In this document: positions 9,143-16,822 of the stretch, piece by piece | Numbering within the stretch: position 1 is the stretch's first letter | Layout: every line of letters starts with the position of its first letter | Source of the DNA: Photobacterium atrarenae | GTDB lineage: Bacteria > Pseudomonadota > Gammaproteobacteria > Enterobacterales > Vibrionaceae | DNA: 64,000 nucleotides | Assembly: GCF_024380015.1 (NCBI RefSeq) | Contig: NZ_CP101509.1 | Span: 186,001-250,000 of the forward strand | Reading direction: 5' to 3' | The notes under the pieces: generated by a model | Database searches by the model: none | The model's input: only the letters and a program-made list of their open reading frames with translations | Told to the model about the DNA's origin: nothing | Position numbers and translations under genes: made by a program

Positions 9143-10507
9143 ATGATCATCTGGCATCCCTCTGTCTCTCCGATTGAGAGAAAACCCAAAGCAGGCAAGA
9201 AGATCCTCGCGGCGCCGCCCTTGATCCTCTGCGGTAGCTTCCTGCTATTTATCACCCTCGGCACCCTGGCCCTGAAGCTCCCCTGGTCGACCACCCAGCC
9301 CATCACCTGGCTGGAAAGTCTGTTTACCGTCACCTCGGCCGTCACCGTCACCGGGCTGGTCGTGGTCGATACCGGCACGGCCTACACCCCTTTGGGACAA
9401 ATCATCATCGCCTTGCTGATCCAGCTCGGTGGCCTCGGTATTATGACATTTGCCATCGTCACCCTGATTGCCCTCGGCGGAAAAATCGGCTTTTTACAGC
9501 GGACCGTTGCCAAGGAGGCGTTTAACCAGACCGATGCATCCACCATTATGGCCACCGCCAAGTCTGTGTTTCTGTTTGCGCTGATCGTCGAAAGTCTGGG
9601 GATGTTGATCCTCTTTATCCGCTGGGCCGAAACGCTGGGCTGGCAGACCAGCCTGTTCCACAGCTTTTTCTATACCATTTCAGCATTCAACAACGCCGGG
9701 TTTGCCCTGAGCAGCGACAGCCTGATGCCCTATGTCGACGATCCGACCGTCAACCTAACCATTACCGCGCTGTTTATTACCGGGGGACTTGGATTCACGG
9801 TATGGATGGATTTGTGGCAAAAGCGCTGCTGGCGCCAGTTGTCCACCTACAGCAAAATGATGCTCTCTGGCACCGTGATCATCAACGGCGTTGCCCTGCT
9901 GGCCATTTATTGTATTGAGTATCACAACCCCAATACCCTGGCCCCCCTTTCTGAAGGCGGCAAATGGCTGGCGGCCTGGTTTCAGGCCGTGACCCCGCGC
10001 ACGGCCGGGTTCAATACCCTGGCGATTGATCAACTGGAAGATGCCACCACGGCCCTGATCCTGGTCCTGATGTTTATCGGCGGCGGCTCGCTCAGTACCG
10101 CCAGCGGGATCAAGGTCGTGACCTTCATGGTTCTGGTCATGGCGACCTATGGTTTTCTGGAACGGAATCAAGACATTCATGTGTTTCAGCGCCGCATCGC
10201 AACAGACACGATTCGCAAAGCACTAGCGATGGGGCTGATTTCGATTGGGGTGACCTGGCTGGCGATTTTCCTGCTGCTCCTGACGGAAAACGCGCCGATG
10301 CTGGATGTGGTCTTTGAAGCGGTGTCCGCCCTCGGGACAGTCGGCCTCTCACGCGGATTAACCGGCGAGCTCTCCGATGCCGGGGAAGTGATCATCATTT
10401 TTCTGATGTTCATGGGCCGTTTGGGGCCCTTAACGGTGGCTTACTGTCTGGCGAGTCCCCATGCCAAGCGAGTTCGACATCCGGAAGCCCGACTGGCAAT
10501 TGGCTGA
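9143..10507 (+). CDS. ktrB: KtrB, sodium-dependent potassium-translocating subunit
   Basis: A 454-residue integral membrane protein of the Trk/Ktr/HKT superfamily with four M1-P-M2 repeats. The filter-region glycines are visible in the four P-loops: SAVTVTGLVVVD, SAFNNAGFALSS, TPRTAGFNTLA and SALGTVGLSRGL. The flexible gate segment in the third repeat is suggested by GGGSLSTASGIK. Length and N-terminus resemble Vibrio alginolyticus KtrB. Close spacing to ktrA (three bases) indicates one transcript. A hexanucleotide repeat starts three bases after the stop. Confidence 0.93.
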   Translation: MIIWHPSVSPIERKPKAGKKILAAPPLILCGSFLLFITLGTLALKLPWSTTQPITWLESLFTVTSAVTVTGLVVVDTGTAYTPLGQIIIALLIQLGGLGIMTFAIVTLIALGGKIGFLQRTVAKEAFNQTDASTIMATAKSVFLFALIVESLGMLILFIRWAETLGWQTSLFHSFFYTISAFNNAGFALSSDSLMPYVDDPTVNLTITALFITGGLGFTVWMDLWQKRCWRQLSTYSKMMLSGTVIINGVALLAIYCIEYHNPNTLAPLSEGGKWLAAWFQAVTPRTAGFNTLAIDQLEDATTALILVLMFIGGGSLSTASGIKVVTFMVLVMATYGFLERNQDIHVFQRRIATDTIRKALAMGLISIGVTWLAIFLLLLTENAPMLDVVFEAVSALGTVGLSRGLTGELSDAGEVIIIFLMFMGRLGPLTVAYCLASPHAKRVRHPEARLAIG

Positions 10508-10510
10508 GCT

Positions 10511-10533
10511 GATGCCGATGCCGATGCCGATGC
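10511..10533. repeat. GATGCC hexanucleotide tandem repeat
   Basis: GATGCC is repeated three times plus GATGC directly after the ktrB stop codon. It lies in non-coding sequence between convergent genes, so copy-number change would not shift a reading frame. Confidence 0.85.
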
Positions 10534-10560
10534 GAGCATCCTATCCGGCTGACCCACTCC

Positions 10561-10582
10561 GCAGGGGAAATCATTCCCCTGC
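10561..10582. terminator. Strong hairpin between convergent ktrB and GNAT genes
   Basis: Perfect 9-bp stem GCAGGGGAA / TTCCCCTGC around ATCA. There is no T-run on either side, so termination is likely but not certain. The stop codon of the minus-strand GNAT gene falls inside it. Confidence 0.5.
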
Positions 10583-11080
10583 CCGATGCCGACCCGCCAA
10601 AGATTTTTCCATCAACTGGCCGTTGGACTGGACGGCGCCAACCGGTTGCCAACCCTGCCTGTGATAAAACGCGCCCGCTGCTGTATTGCGCGGCAAGTAC
10701 CGCAGGCGGGCTTGGGAGCAGCCCTGTGCTTGAAATTGATCCAACATGTACGCCTGAAGCCGACCACCGAGATGTCGATGCCGGTACGCAGGCACCAGGT
10801 AAATAAGATTGATGTAGCCGTAGCGTTGACCCTCAGCGTCAGTCCGAGGGCACTGATATTCCAACTGACCGATGATCTCCCCGGCGTCACGCACATGCAA
10901 AAAACCGGCATCCGGGTTGGCAGCCAATGCCTCAAACCAGGCCAGCGTTTCCTCCCGGCTAAAATGGTCGAGATTGCCGTAACTGACCCGGTGCGTCTCC
11001 CGGCGAAATTCAAGGCACAACTCAAGATCCCGATTCAGATCCACCGCTGTGAACGTGAGTTGGGGTGTCTGTTTCATCAT
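10571..11080 (-). CDS. GNAT-family N-acetyltransferase
   Basis: About 169 residues. The acetyl-CoA-binding region is visible as YINLIYLVPAYRHRHLGGRLQAYM (beta-4, then an R/Q-x-x-G-x-G/A-like turn), followed by ARLRYLPRNTAAGAFYHRQGW, the family beta-5/alpha-4 block. The substrate is unknown. The ATG at 11080 is seven bases after GGAGGGAG; an upstream TTG is less likely. It is the first of several small enzymes on the minus strand, each with its own ribosome site. Confidence 0.82.
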   Translation of the reverse strand: MMKQTPQLTFTAVDLNRDLELCLEFRRETHRVSYGNLDHFSREETLAWFEALAANPDAGFLHVRDAGEIIGQLEYQCPRTDAEGQRYGYINLIYLVPAYRHRHLGGRLQAYMLDQFQAQGCSQARLRYLPRNTAAGAFYHRQGWQPVGAVQSNGQLMEKSLAGRHRAGE

Positions 11081-11139
11081 GGGCAAGCTCCCTCCCTGAG
11101 TAACCCTTTTCCTGACAGCCGACGATTAGGGCACAGCCA

Positions 11140-11973
11140 TCAGGGAAGGTTGAGCACCGACACCAAGCGGACCTCAACCTGCAACGAGATATGTCCTTCG
11201 CCTTGCTGCCGGACCACAAATGCTCCGCCTTGCGCCGAAAGTTGGGTGACTTTGAGCGTTTCCCGGCCCAGTTGTTCCAGCCAGTAAAGTGCCAGCGAAC
11301 ACTGGGCTGAGCCGGTCGCGATATCTTCATCAATCCCGATTTTGGGCGCAAAATATCGCAGCACGTAGCCATCACTGCCGTCCTGCGCCGTCAGGATCAC
11401 GGCATGATAATCTGCAATCGCCGCCAGCACCGCCATATCCGGCGTGAACTGACGCACCAACGCCGGGCTTTCCGCCACCAGCACCAAATCCCGGGTGGCA
11501 AAGCTGTCGATCACTGGCAGGCCGATTTGCTTCAGATACCGTTTCAGATCCGGCGAACGGTTCGGCTGCCAGCCCGGCAGCGTCATGTGATACCGTGCGC
11601 CGTCTTTGCGCACGATCACCGTCCCGTGTTCGCTGGTCAGGGTCATCGTGTTGGCCTCAGCCGCTGTTTCAACATCAGCCGCAACCTCAGTCTCTGTTCC
11701 GGCATCCCCGAACGCCTGCTCCCCAAATTCCAACAACACAGCCGCCGCTGCCAGACTGCCATGACCACACAGATTAATTTCAGCCTGCTGGGAGAACCAG
11801 CGAACGGCATACTGAGATTCATCATGGACAACAAACGTCGTCACCGGTTGGGCCAGTTGCCGGGCGATTTGTTGCAGAGTCGCCGTGTCCAGCCAGTCAT
11901 CAAGCACGACGACACCCGCCGGATTTCCGGCAGCTTGTTCCCCGCTAAACACCGTCAATAGATAAGCTTTCAT
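11140..11973 (-). CDS. PhzF-family isomerase/epimerase
   Basis: A 277-residue protein of the PhzF/diaminopimelate-epimerase fold. N-terminal half: FSGEQAAGNPAGVVVL and AEINLCGHGSLAAAAVL, where the Glu matches the catalytic residue of PhzF. C-terminal half: GIDEDIATGSAQCSLALYW, the second family signature. Residues about 88-112 form an acidic, Glu/Ala/Thr-rich insert (GTETEVAADVETAAEA) that looks like a surface loop added between the halves. No phenazine genes surround it, so a stand-alone isomerase of unknown substrate is the honest call. Confidence 0.85.
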   Translation of the reverse strand: MKAYLLTVFSGEQAAGNPAGVVVLDDWLDTATLQQIARQLAQPVTTFVVHDESQYAVRWFSQQAEINLCGHGSLAAAAVLLEFGEQAFGDAGTETEVAADVETAAEANTMTLTSEHGTVIVRKDGARYHMTLPGWQPNRSPDLKRYLKQIGLPVIDSFATRDLVLVAESPALVRQFTPDMAVLAAIADYHAVILTAQDGSDGYVLRYFAPKIGIDEDIATGSAQCSLALYWLEQLGRETLKVTQLSAQGGAFVVRQQGEGHISLQVEVRLVSVLNLP

Positions 11974-12018
11974 CGTTCAGCCTTTTTCATCCGTGAACAC
12001 ATCAAAAATGAACTTCAT

Positions 12019-12062
12019 GGCGCTGGATCCTCGTGAAGCTAATTCTTCATCAAGCTAGCGCC
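12019..12062 (-). terminator. Imperfect stem-loop downstream of the GrpB-like gene
   Basis: Outer stem GGCGCT/AGCGCC and inner stem TGAAG/CTTCA. On the minus strand it follows the GrpB-like stop and is itself followed by a short T-rich stretch (CATTTTTGATG). A weak terminator is the best guess. Confidence 0.35.
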
Positions 12063-12079
12063 TCATGAAAATGGAAACT

Positions 12080-12595
12080 TCAGCCAAACTTCCACTTCAA
12101 CGCCGCTTGTTCGTGCAACTGCACAAAATCGTTCTTATGAGCGCAATATTGCGCATTGTCGTGCTGACATTGCGCAGCACCTTCTTGCTTCAGCATCGCA
12201 TATTGCTCGCAAACTTCAGGAAACGCGCGTAAATAGTCGCGAAATGCCAAATGACGCACCGAGCCGGGTGAGTCTTTCACAAACGCATGCACATGGTGTG
12301 TACGCTCCGTTTCCCCTTTATAGAAAAAGCGCCGTTCCGGGATCCCAAACTCGCCTTTGGCGACATACCCTAACGCTTCCATCGCGGCCGTCTGCTGGTC
12401 CAGTGCTGCCAGGTCGTTCACTTCCAGCAGAATATCAATCAAGGGCTTGGCGGCGAGACCGGTCACAGAGGTACTGCCGATATGGTGGATCCCGGCCAGG
12501 TTATCAGCACAGAGGCTCCCTGCGATGGCCTGCTTTTCCTGCTCAAAATCATCCGCCCAGGAAGAACGGTACGCAACCACTTCAATTTTTCTCAT
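12080..12595 (-). CDS. GrpB-family (UPF0157) nucleotidyltransferase-like protein
   Basis: A 171-residue member of the GrpB family, a branch of the nucleotidyltransferase fold. The signature IHHIGSTSVTGLAAKPLIDILLEV contains the G-S and D-x-D-like residues expected of the family; ERTHHVHAFVKD and HLAFRDYLRAFPE follow. Members are often near or fused to acetyltransferases or kinases; the biochemical role is poorly known. Its ATG overlaps the end of the methyltransferase gene by four bases (ATGA), so the two are translationally coupled. Confidence 0.88.
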   Translation of the reverse strand: MRKIEVVAYRSSWADDFEQEKQAIAGSLCADNLAGIHHIGSTSVTGLAAKPLIDILLEVNDLAALDQQTAAMEALGYVAKGEFGIPERRFFYKGETERTHHVHAFVKDSPGSVRHLAFRDYLRAFPEVCEQYAMLKQEGAAQCQHDNAQYCAHKNDFVQLHEQAALKWKFG

Positions 12596-13191
12596 CGTAT
12601 TTTCCTTGCGACCACACTAAACGTGTGCCAATGCTTATGTCTGCCGAGCGCCGTTTTCCCCGGCTGATTTCGCTCATCAAACTTCAAAATCGTGAATCCG
12701 TCGAACAAAGCTTCCACCTGCAACCGGCTTAAAGCCGTGATGGTATGATCGGAATGCGTCGCCCAATCATCCGCCACGCCCATGAACCCACCCGCGAAAA
12801 CCCCGCCGATTTCAATCGCATCGGTGAGTCTCTGCCAGGTTCGCGTAAATTGCGTCGGCTCGGCGAAATACAAGCTGGCATTGGCGATCAGCACGCCGGT
12901 CGTCGGGTAATCAAATTGCTCGAAGCTGTCCTGAGAAATATCAATCAGCGGGTCTTGTTCAAAACGCTGCCGACAAATCTCAATCGAGTCCACATTGATA
13001 TCAAATCCATGTACCTGATAACCCTGCTCACGGAGGAACTGAATATCGCCGCCTGCGCCGCAGCCGCAATCGACCGCCACATTCAGCCCGGAGCGATTCT
13101 CTTGAGCAGCCATCTCGGTGAGGGGATGATGCGAGCGCTGGATGGCTTTCTCATAATATCCCCGCCAGCGCTCGGCGGTACTTGATGTCAT
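12592..13191 (-). CDS. Class I SAM-dependent methyltransferase (TehB-like)
   Basis: A 199-residue methyltransferase. Motif I is VAVDCGCGAGGDIQFLREQG, followed by the acidic residue at the end of beta-2 in VHGFDINVDS. Later motifs (TGVLIANASLYFAEP) and a C-terminal GFTILKFDERNQPGKTALG resemble the TehB/small-molecule methyltransferase group. The substrate is unknown. It precedes and overlaps the GrpB-like gene, forming a two-gene unit. Confidence 0.85.
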   Translation of the reverse strand: MTSSTAERWRGYYEKAIQRSHHPLTEMAAQENRSGLNVAVDCGCGAGGDIQFLREQGYQVHGFDINVDSIEICRQRFEQDPLIDISQDSFEQFDYPTTGVLIANASLYFAEPTQFTRTWQRLTDAIEIGGVFAGGFMGVADDWATHSDHTITALSRLQVEALFDGFTILKFDERNQPGKTALGRHKHWHTFSVVARKIR

Positions 13192-13230
13192 ACTAATTGT
13201 CCTATTGAAACTGAAACAGAGCGCGGTGAT

Positions 13231-14067
13231 TTACAGGAGGCCGGCAACCTCATCGCACCATGATGGGAGTTGCTGTCGATACCAATCGAGATACATTGCC
13301 GAATCCCGGTGGCGGGAACGGAGCAGAATATTAACCACTTCTATCACAATCCAGGCTTTGGCCATCGCGATATGGCTCACCAGGGTTTCCGGGGCAATCG
13401 TCGGCAAATCTGTCAGCCTATGGCGGCATGCCAAATATTGCCCGGCGTACGCTTCATACTGGGCCGGAGTCCCCATGCCGTTGATTAACGGTGCCAAATC
13501 AATACTCGGGCAGCCCATCGTCAACCGCTCCCAGTCAAACTGCACCAGTTCACCATTGGCTCTGCGCCCCCAGTTCCCCGGATTACTGTCTCCGGTGATC
13601 AGTCTGTTACCGGCAAAGATCGCTGCAGACTGGGCCTGAACCACATGAAAAAAATCAATCGTTGTCCTCGGCAGCGCCAGTGCATCCAGCGCTGATGCCG
13701 TGGCGCGCTCAGTCCAGCAAGCCCGGTAAAACGGCAGCGAGGGCTCTTCGACTTCCATCGCATGGATCCCGGCCAGATGCTGAAACACGGCGGGCGTCTG
13801 AAGTTCGGCCAGCTTGACCGAGTGCGGAATCAACTCCATCACGATCCGTTTTTCGTCTGCGTCCAACGCCATGATCGCTGGTGAGAAAATGCCGCGCGCA
13901 TTCAACCGATCGGCATAATGCTGATAAAAAAGTAGCTCCGTCTCGGATAACGGCTTTTTTTCAATGCATATTTTCCCGCCTAGCGTGACTTGCCTGACAC
14001 TTGCTCTGCCTAATCGGGCCAGCTCTGTCACCTGCTTCTCTCCTTCATCCCTGTTTTGAAAGTCCAT
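13231..14067 (-). CDS. Aminoglycoside-phosphotransferase-like kinase
   Basis: About 278 residues of the APH/choline-kinase fold. The catalytic loop is LITGDSNPGNWG (Asp and Asn of the Brenner-type motif) and the metal-binding segment is LVQFDWERLTMGCPSIDLA. The N-lobe has KICIEKKPLSE, with a lysine plausible for ATP binding. The substrate may be a small molecule; drug resistance should not be assumed. The start is uncertain: ATG 14067 lies behind a weak GGCGGG, while a TTG at 14100 has no ribosome site. The GNAT gene ends 39 bases upstream. Confidence 0.8.
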   Translation of the reverse strand: MDFQNRDEGEKQVTELARLGRASVRQVTLGGKICIEKKPLSETELLFYQHYADRLNARGIFSPAIMALDADEKRIVMELIPHSVKLAELQTPAVFQHLAGIHAMEVEEPSLPFYRACWTERATASALDALALPRTTIDFFHVVQAQSAAIFAGNRLITGDSNPGNWGRRANGELVQFDWERLTMGCPSIDLAPLINGMGTPAQYEAYAGQYLACRHRLTDLPTIAPETLVSHIAMAKAWIVIEVVNILLRSRHRDSAMYLDWYRQQLPSWCDEVAGLL

Positions 14068-14106
14068 GTTTCGAAGATTCCCGCCAGCCTTCGCCAGCAA
14101 GTTGCT

Positions 14107-14622
14107 TTAAATCGTGATCCAATAGCGGGCAATCGGATTGGGAAAAACCTTCCCCATCACAATGTTTTCCAGTACCCCGCCGTTGGCTTCGATGATTTTC
14201 CGGGAGCCCGGGTTATCTTCATCGGCAGTCACCAGCACTTGAGATAAACCAATCGCCTTTGATTTTTTCAACCCCAACGCCAGCAGAGTCGTGCCATATC
14301 TTTGCCTTCGATGGGCCGGGGCAACATCATAGCCGATATGGCCAGCTTCAAGCGATAAGAAAGGGTTATCAATCCGGTGCCGAATGCGGATCACCCCGAC
14401 GATGTGTCCATCGTCATTTTTAAGCCAGTAATGATGACAAGGCACATAGCCTGCCGGTAATCCGATCCCTTTTGATTCGTTATTTAGACTTTCCACATAG
14501 GCGGCAAAATCAAGCGTTGCCGGGCGGTAAAAATCCGCATTTTCCGGGTCATTGTGAAGAAAGTCGTGGTAAAAGGTTAAAAACGCCGCTTCATCGGCCA
14601 GTGAGGGGGAAATGAGTTCCAT
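14107..14622 (-). CDS. GNAT-family N-acetyltransferase
   Basis: A 171-residue acetyltransferase. The acetyl-CoA-binding block is AGHIGYDVAPAHRRQRYGTT (R-R-Q-R-Y-G, family pyrophosphate loop), preceded by HIVGVIRIRHRID and followed by QVLVTADEDNPGSRKIIEANGGVLEN, typical of the GNAT C-terminal core. ATG 14622 is preceded by AAGGA at five bases. It lies directly downstream of a tautomerase remnant and may be cotranscribed with the APH-like gene. Confidence 0.85.
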   Translation of the reverse strand: MELISPSLADEAAFLTFYHDFLHNDPENADFYRPATLDFAAYVESLNNESKGIGLPAGYVPCHHYWLKNDDGHIVGVIRIRHRIDNPFLSLEAGHIGYDVAPAHRRQRYGTTLLALGLKKSKAIGLSQVLVTADEDNPGSRKIIEANGGVLENIVMGKVFPNPIARYWITI

Positions 14623-14650
14623 ATCTGTCCTTGTGAAATATCTTCCGTAT

Positions 14651-14746
14651 TCAATCAATCCAGCAGGCTACCTTCAGATGAGGATGTTTGCTGCGCTTTC
14701 TGAGTCCGAGTAGCTCCCTTATGATCTGGACATTGATATATGGCAT
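14651..14746 (-). pseudogene. Remnant of a 4-oxalocrotonate tautomerase-family gene
   Basis: A minus-strand ATG at 14746, seven bases after a GGAG ribosome site, opens MPYINVQIIRE, which matches the start of 4-oxalocrotonate tautomerases including the catalytic Pro1 after Met. The reading frame then breaks: the next residues are recognisable (ATRTQKAQ) only after a one-base frame change, and a stop follows within about 20 codons. The usual enzyme is about 60 residues. Hence an intact translation start with a decayed body. A novel 31-residue peptide is the alternative. Confidence 0.6.
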
Positions 14747-14986
14747 GACTTTTCTCCCTGAAGACATGGATCACGCATGACGCCACTGCTTCAGGGGCAT
14801 CGTATGAAAAAAGGGGGATTCTGATAACCAGCACTCAAGAGAATCCTTTTCAGGTGCGGTTGAACAACAGTGAATCTGTTGCCAGAGTAAAGCGTTGCAG
14901 GGAAAGTTGCAATGAAAACACAGCTAAGAGACTGTATTCAATATGATTTATCTCAATTCAGGGAATGAGCGTTGCTCCGGTTACAG
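14747..14986. other. Non-coding interval upstream of the tautomerase remnant
   Basis: About 240 bases between the NarL-type regulator end and the tautomerase remnant. It contains no ribosome-site-supported frame and no hairpin with a T-run. It presumably holds the promoter for the minus-strand small-enzyme block. Confidence 0.4.
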
Positions 14987-15622
14987 TTAAATCAGCTTTA
15001 ACTCAATCCCTCTTAAAACGGCGCGGGTACGATCCCGGACCACCAGCTTGGTCAGAATGGACGACACCTGATTACGCACGGTTCCGGTCGATTTAAACAG
15101 AGCCGAGGCAATTTCAGCGTTTGAGAAGCCTGCAGCAATCAAGCGTAAGATTTCCAATTCACTGTCCGAAAGCGGCGTAAACGGCTGCTCATTGTTTAAC
15201 GCCTCCAGCTCGCTGCGACTGGTAATGCCCTGAGTCACCGCCGGCTGAAACCAGCGCTTACCCTGGTGCAACGAAAGCACAGCTTCAGTCAGTACCTGAA
15301 ACGAAATATCTTTCCTCAGATACCCCTGCGCACCGAGGCGGATACTTTCGAGCACTAAGTCATGCTCATCAAACGTCGACAAGAGCATTACCGGGATGTC
15401 AATGCCTGCGTTACGGATCATTTTCAGGGCATCGATCCCCGAGAATTTGGGCATCCTGACATCCAGGATCACCACATCGGGTTCATGAGTTTCTATGAAG
15501 GTCAAAATATCCTGAGCATCATGAGCCCGAGCCACCACATCAATCTCAGGGTGTAAATCCAGCAGGCTGCACAGTCCTTCCAGGACCAGGTTCTGATCAT
15601 CAATGACTACGACGCGCGCCAC
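14987..15622 (-). CDS. NarL/LuxR-family response regulator
   Basis: A 211-residue regulator. Receiver: VVVIDDQNLVLEGL, phospho-acceptor in VVILDVRMP, and Lys in GYLRKDISFQ. The C-terminal LuxR-type helix-turn-helix reads LSDSELEILRLIAAGFSNAE then IASALFKSTGTVRNQVSSIL. The best start is GTG at 15622, seven bases after TAGGAG and sharing a base with the kinase stop (TAGTG), so translation is coupled. It pairs with the DesK-like kinase. The target is unknown; the adjacent lipoprotein gene lies beyond the kinase start. Confidence 0.88.
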   Translation of the reverse strand: MARVVVIDDQNLVLEGLCSLLDLHPEIDVVARAHDAQDILTFIETHEPDVVILDVRMPKFSGIDALKMIRNAGIDIPVMLLSTFDEHDLVLESIRLGAQGYLRKDISFQVLTEAVLSLHQGKRWFQPAVTQGITSRSELEALNNEQPFTPLSDSELEILRLIAAGFSNAEIASALFKSTGTVRNQVSSILTKLVVRDRTRAVLRGIELKLI

Positions 15623-16803
15623 TATTTTTCTCCTAATAACGAAACCGGCAAACTCAAACAAACGGTTGTTCCTTGCTCGGTATCAATTGTCAGTTCACCA
15701 TCTAACATTGCGGCTCTTTCCTGCATCCCTTTCAATCCGTTCCCCAACACAATCGGATGCTTTACCCGACCCGGATCACTGGCCTGCCAATAGACATGCT
15801 CATCATCTTGCCAAATCCGGATGAGGCAATGCCGGGCCTTGCTGTGCCGAGTCACATTGGTGATCGCTTCCTGAGTCGCACGGAAAAACAACTCTGCCAC
15901 CTGGGCATTGCTGATCCGCAAATCGGGCTGGAAATCAATTTGAACGTCGAGCTGATCCAAGTCACGCACCTGCTCATGCAGCGCCTGCTCCAGATTGATG
16001 GAATCAAATCGGCGTAAATCACTCACGGCCTGGCGAATATCGGACAGCAGCTCCTCAGACAACCGTTTGGCTTTTTGGATCTGTGCTAAATCGCTCTTGG
16101 CACACAGCTGCAATGTCAGCTCTAATTGCATATTCAGAGCCGTTAACCGATGCCCCATCACATCATGAATATCCCGTGCAATCCGTAATCGCTCATCCCG
16201 TTTCGCCGTGTCGGATAATAAGGTCTGGGTCGCCCGCAGCTCCCGGACCAGATTCCGGTTCGCCAGGTTCGATGCTCGCTCATTTTCAATCGCATATGAT
16301 AGACGCAGCGCAAACAGGTTATAGGTGGTAAATAAAATCGCGTTGACCAATGCATATGACATATCCGCCACCGCAAAATAAATGCAGGGTAAAAGAATAC
16401 TCAGCGCAATACAGAACCGAATGGGAACGACCTTGGGAATACTGGCAACAAAGACTATCCCCAGGATCATGATGATGCCGTTATCCACCAACACCAACAG
16501 AGCCAGCAAAGCAATAAACTGGGCCGCCAGTGGATATACCGATGATTTGCCTGCACGCAGCCGATACAAATGACAGCCAATAAAGACCAGAGACAAAGTC
16601 AGCAAAATACCAACGGCCAGACGAATATCATCAAATGGAAAACGCAATGACTGCTGATCGGGCCAGGCAGTATAAAGCGTAAAGATCGACACCGTTAAAC
16701 AGGTTAATAACACCAGCCCCAAGTTTAGCCAGCTTTCTGAGTTTCCCAACCGCAAGGACTGCCAAATCGATGTTGCAGCCGGCTTCACATTGATAGCTTC
16801 CAT
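15622..16803 (-). CDS. DesK/NarX-class sensor histidine kinase (HisKA_3)
   Basis: A 393-residue kinase. About five to six membrane helices occupy residues 27-165 with no large extracytoplasmic domain, as in DesK. The HisKA_3 acceptor box is RDERLRIARDIHDVMGHRLT. The HATPase domain is compact: FFRATQEAITNVTRHSKAR (N box), VYWQASDPGR, and GNGLKGMQERAAMLDGELTI. A membrane-embedded sensor of this layout usually reads bilayer state or small ligands; the actual signal is not visible. Its stop overlaps the start of the cognate regulator. Confidence 0.88.
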   Translation of the reverse strand: MEAINVKPAATSIWQSLRLGNSESWLNLGLVLLTCLTVSIFTLYTAWPDQQSLRFPFDDIRLAVGILLTLSLVFIGCHLYRLRAGKSSVYPLAAQFIALLALLVLVDNGIIMILGIVFVASIPKVVPIRFCIALSILLPCIYFAVADMSYALVNAILFTTYNLFALRLSYAIENERASNLANRNLVRELRATQTLLSDTAKRDERLRIARDIHDVMGHRLTALNMQLELTLQLCAKSDLAQIQKAKRLSEELLSDIRQAVSDLRRFDSINLEQALHEQVRDLDQLDVQIDFQPDLRISNAQVAELFFRATQEAITNVTRHSKARHCLIRIWQDDEHVYWQASDPGRVKHPIVLGNGLKGMQERAAMLDGELTIDTEQGTTVCLSLPVSLLGEK

Positions 16804-16822
16804 TCATGACTCCATGTCTTGC

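Noticed and set aside
13231..14067. Aminoglycoside resistance kinase
   Set aside because: The APH fold is broad; nothing in sequence or context points to antibiotic substrates.
10571..14746. Integron cassette array
   Set aside because: Gene content is suggestive, but no attC-like repeats with GTTRRRY ends were seen between genes, and two genes overlap.
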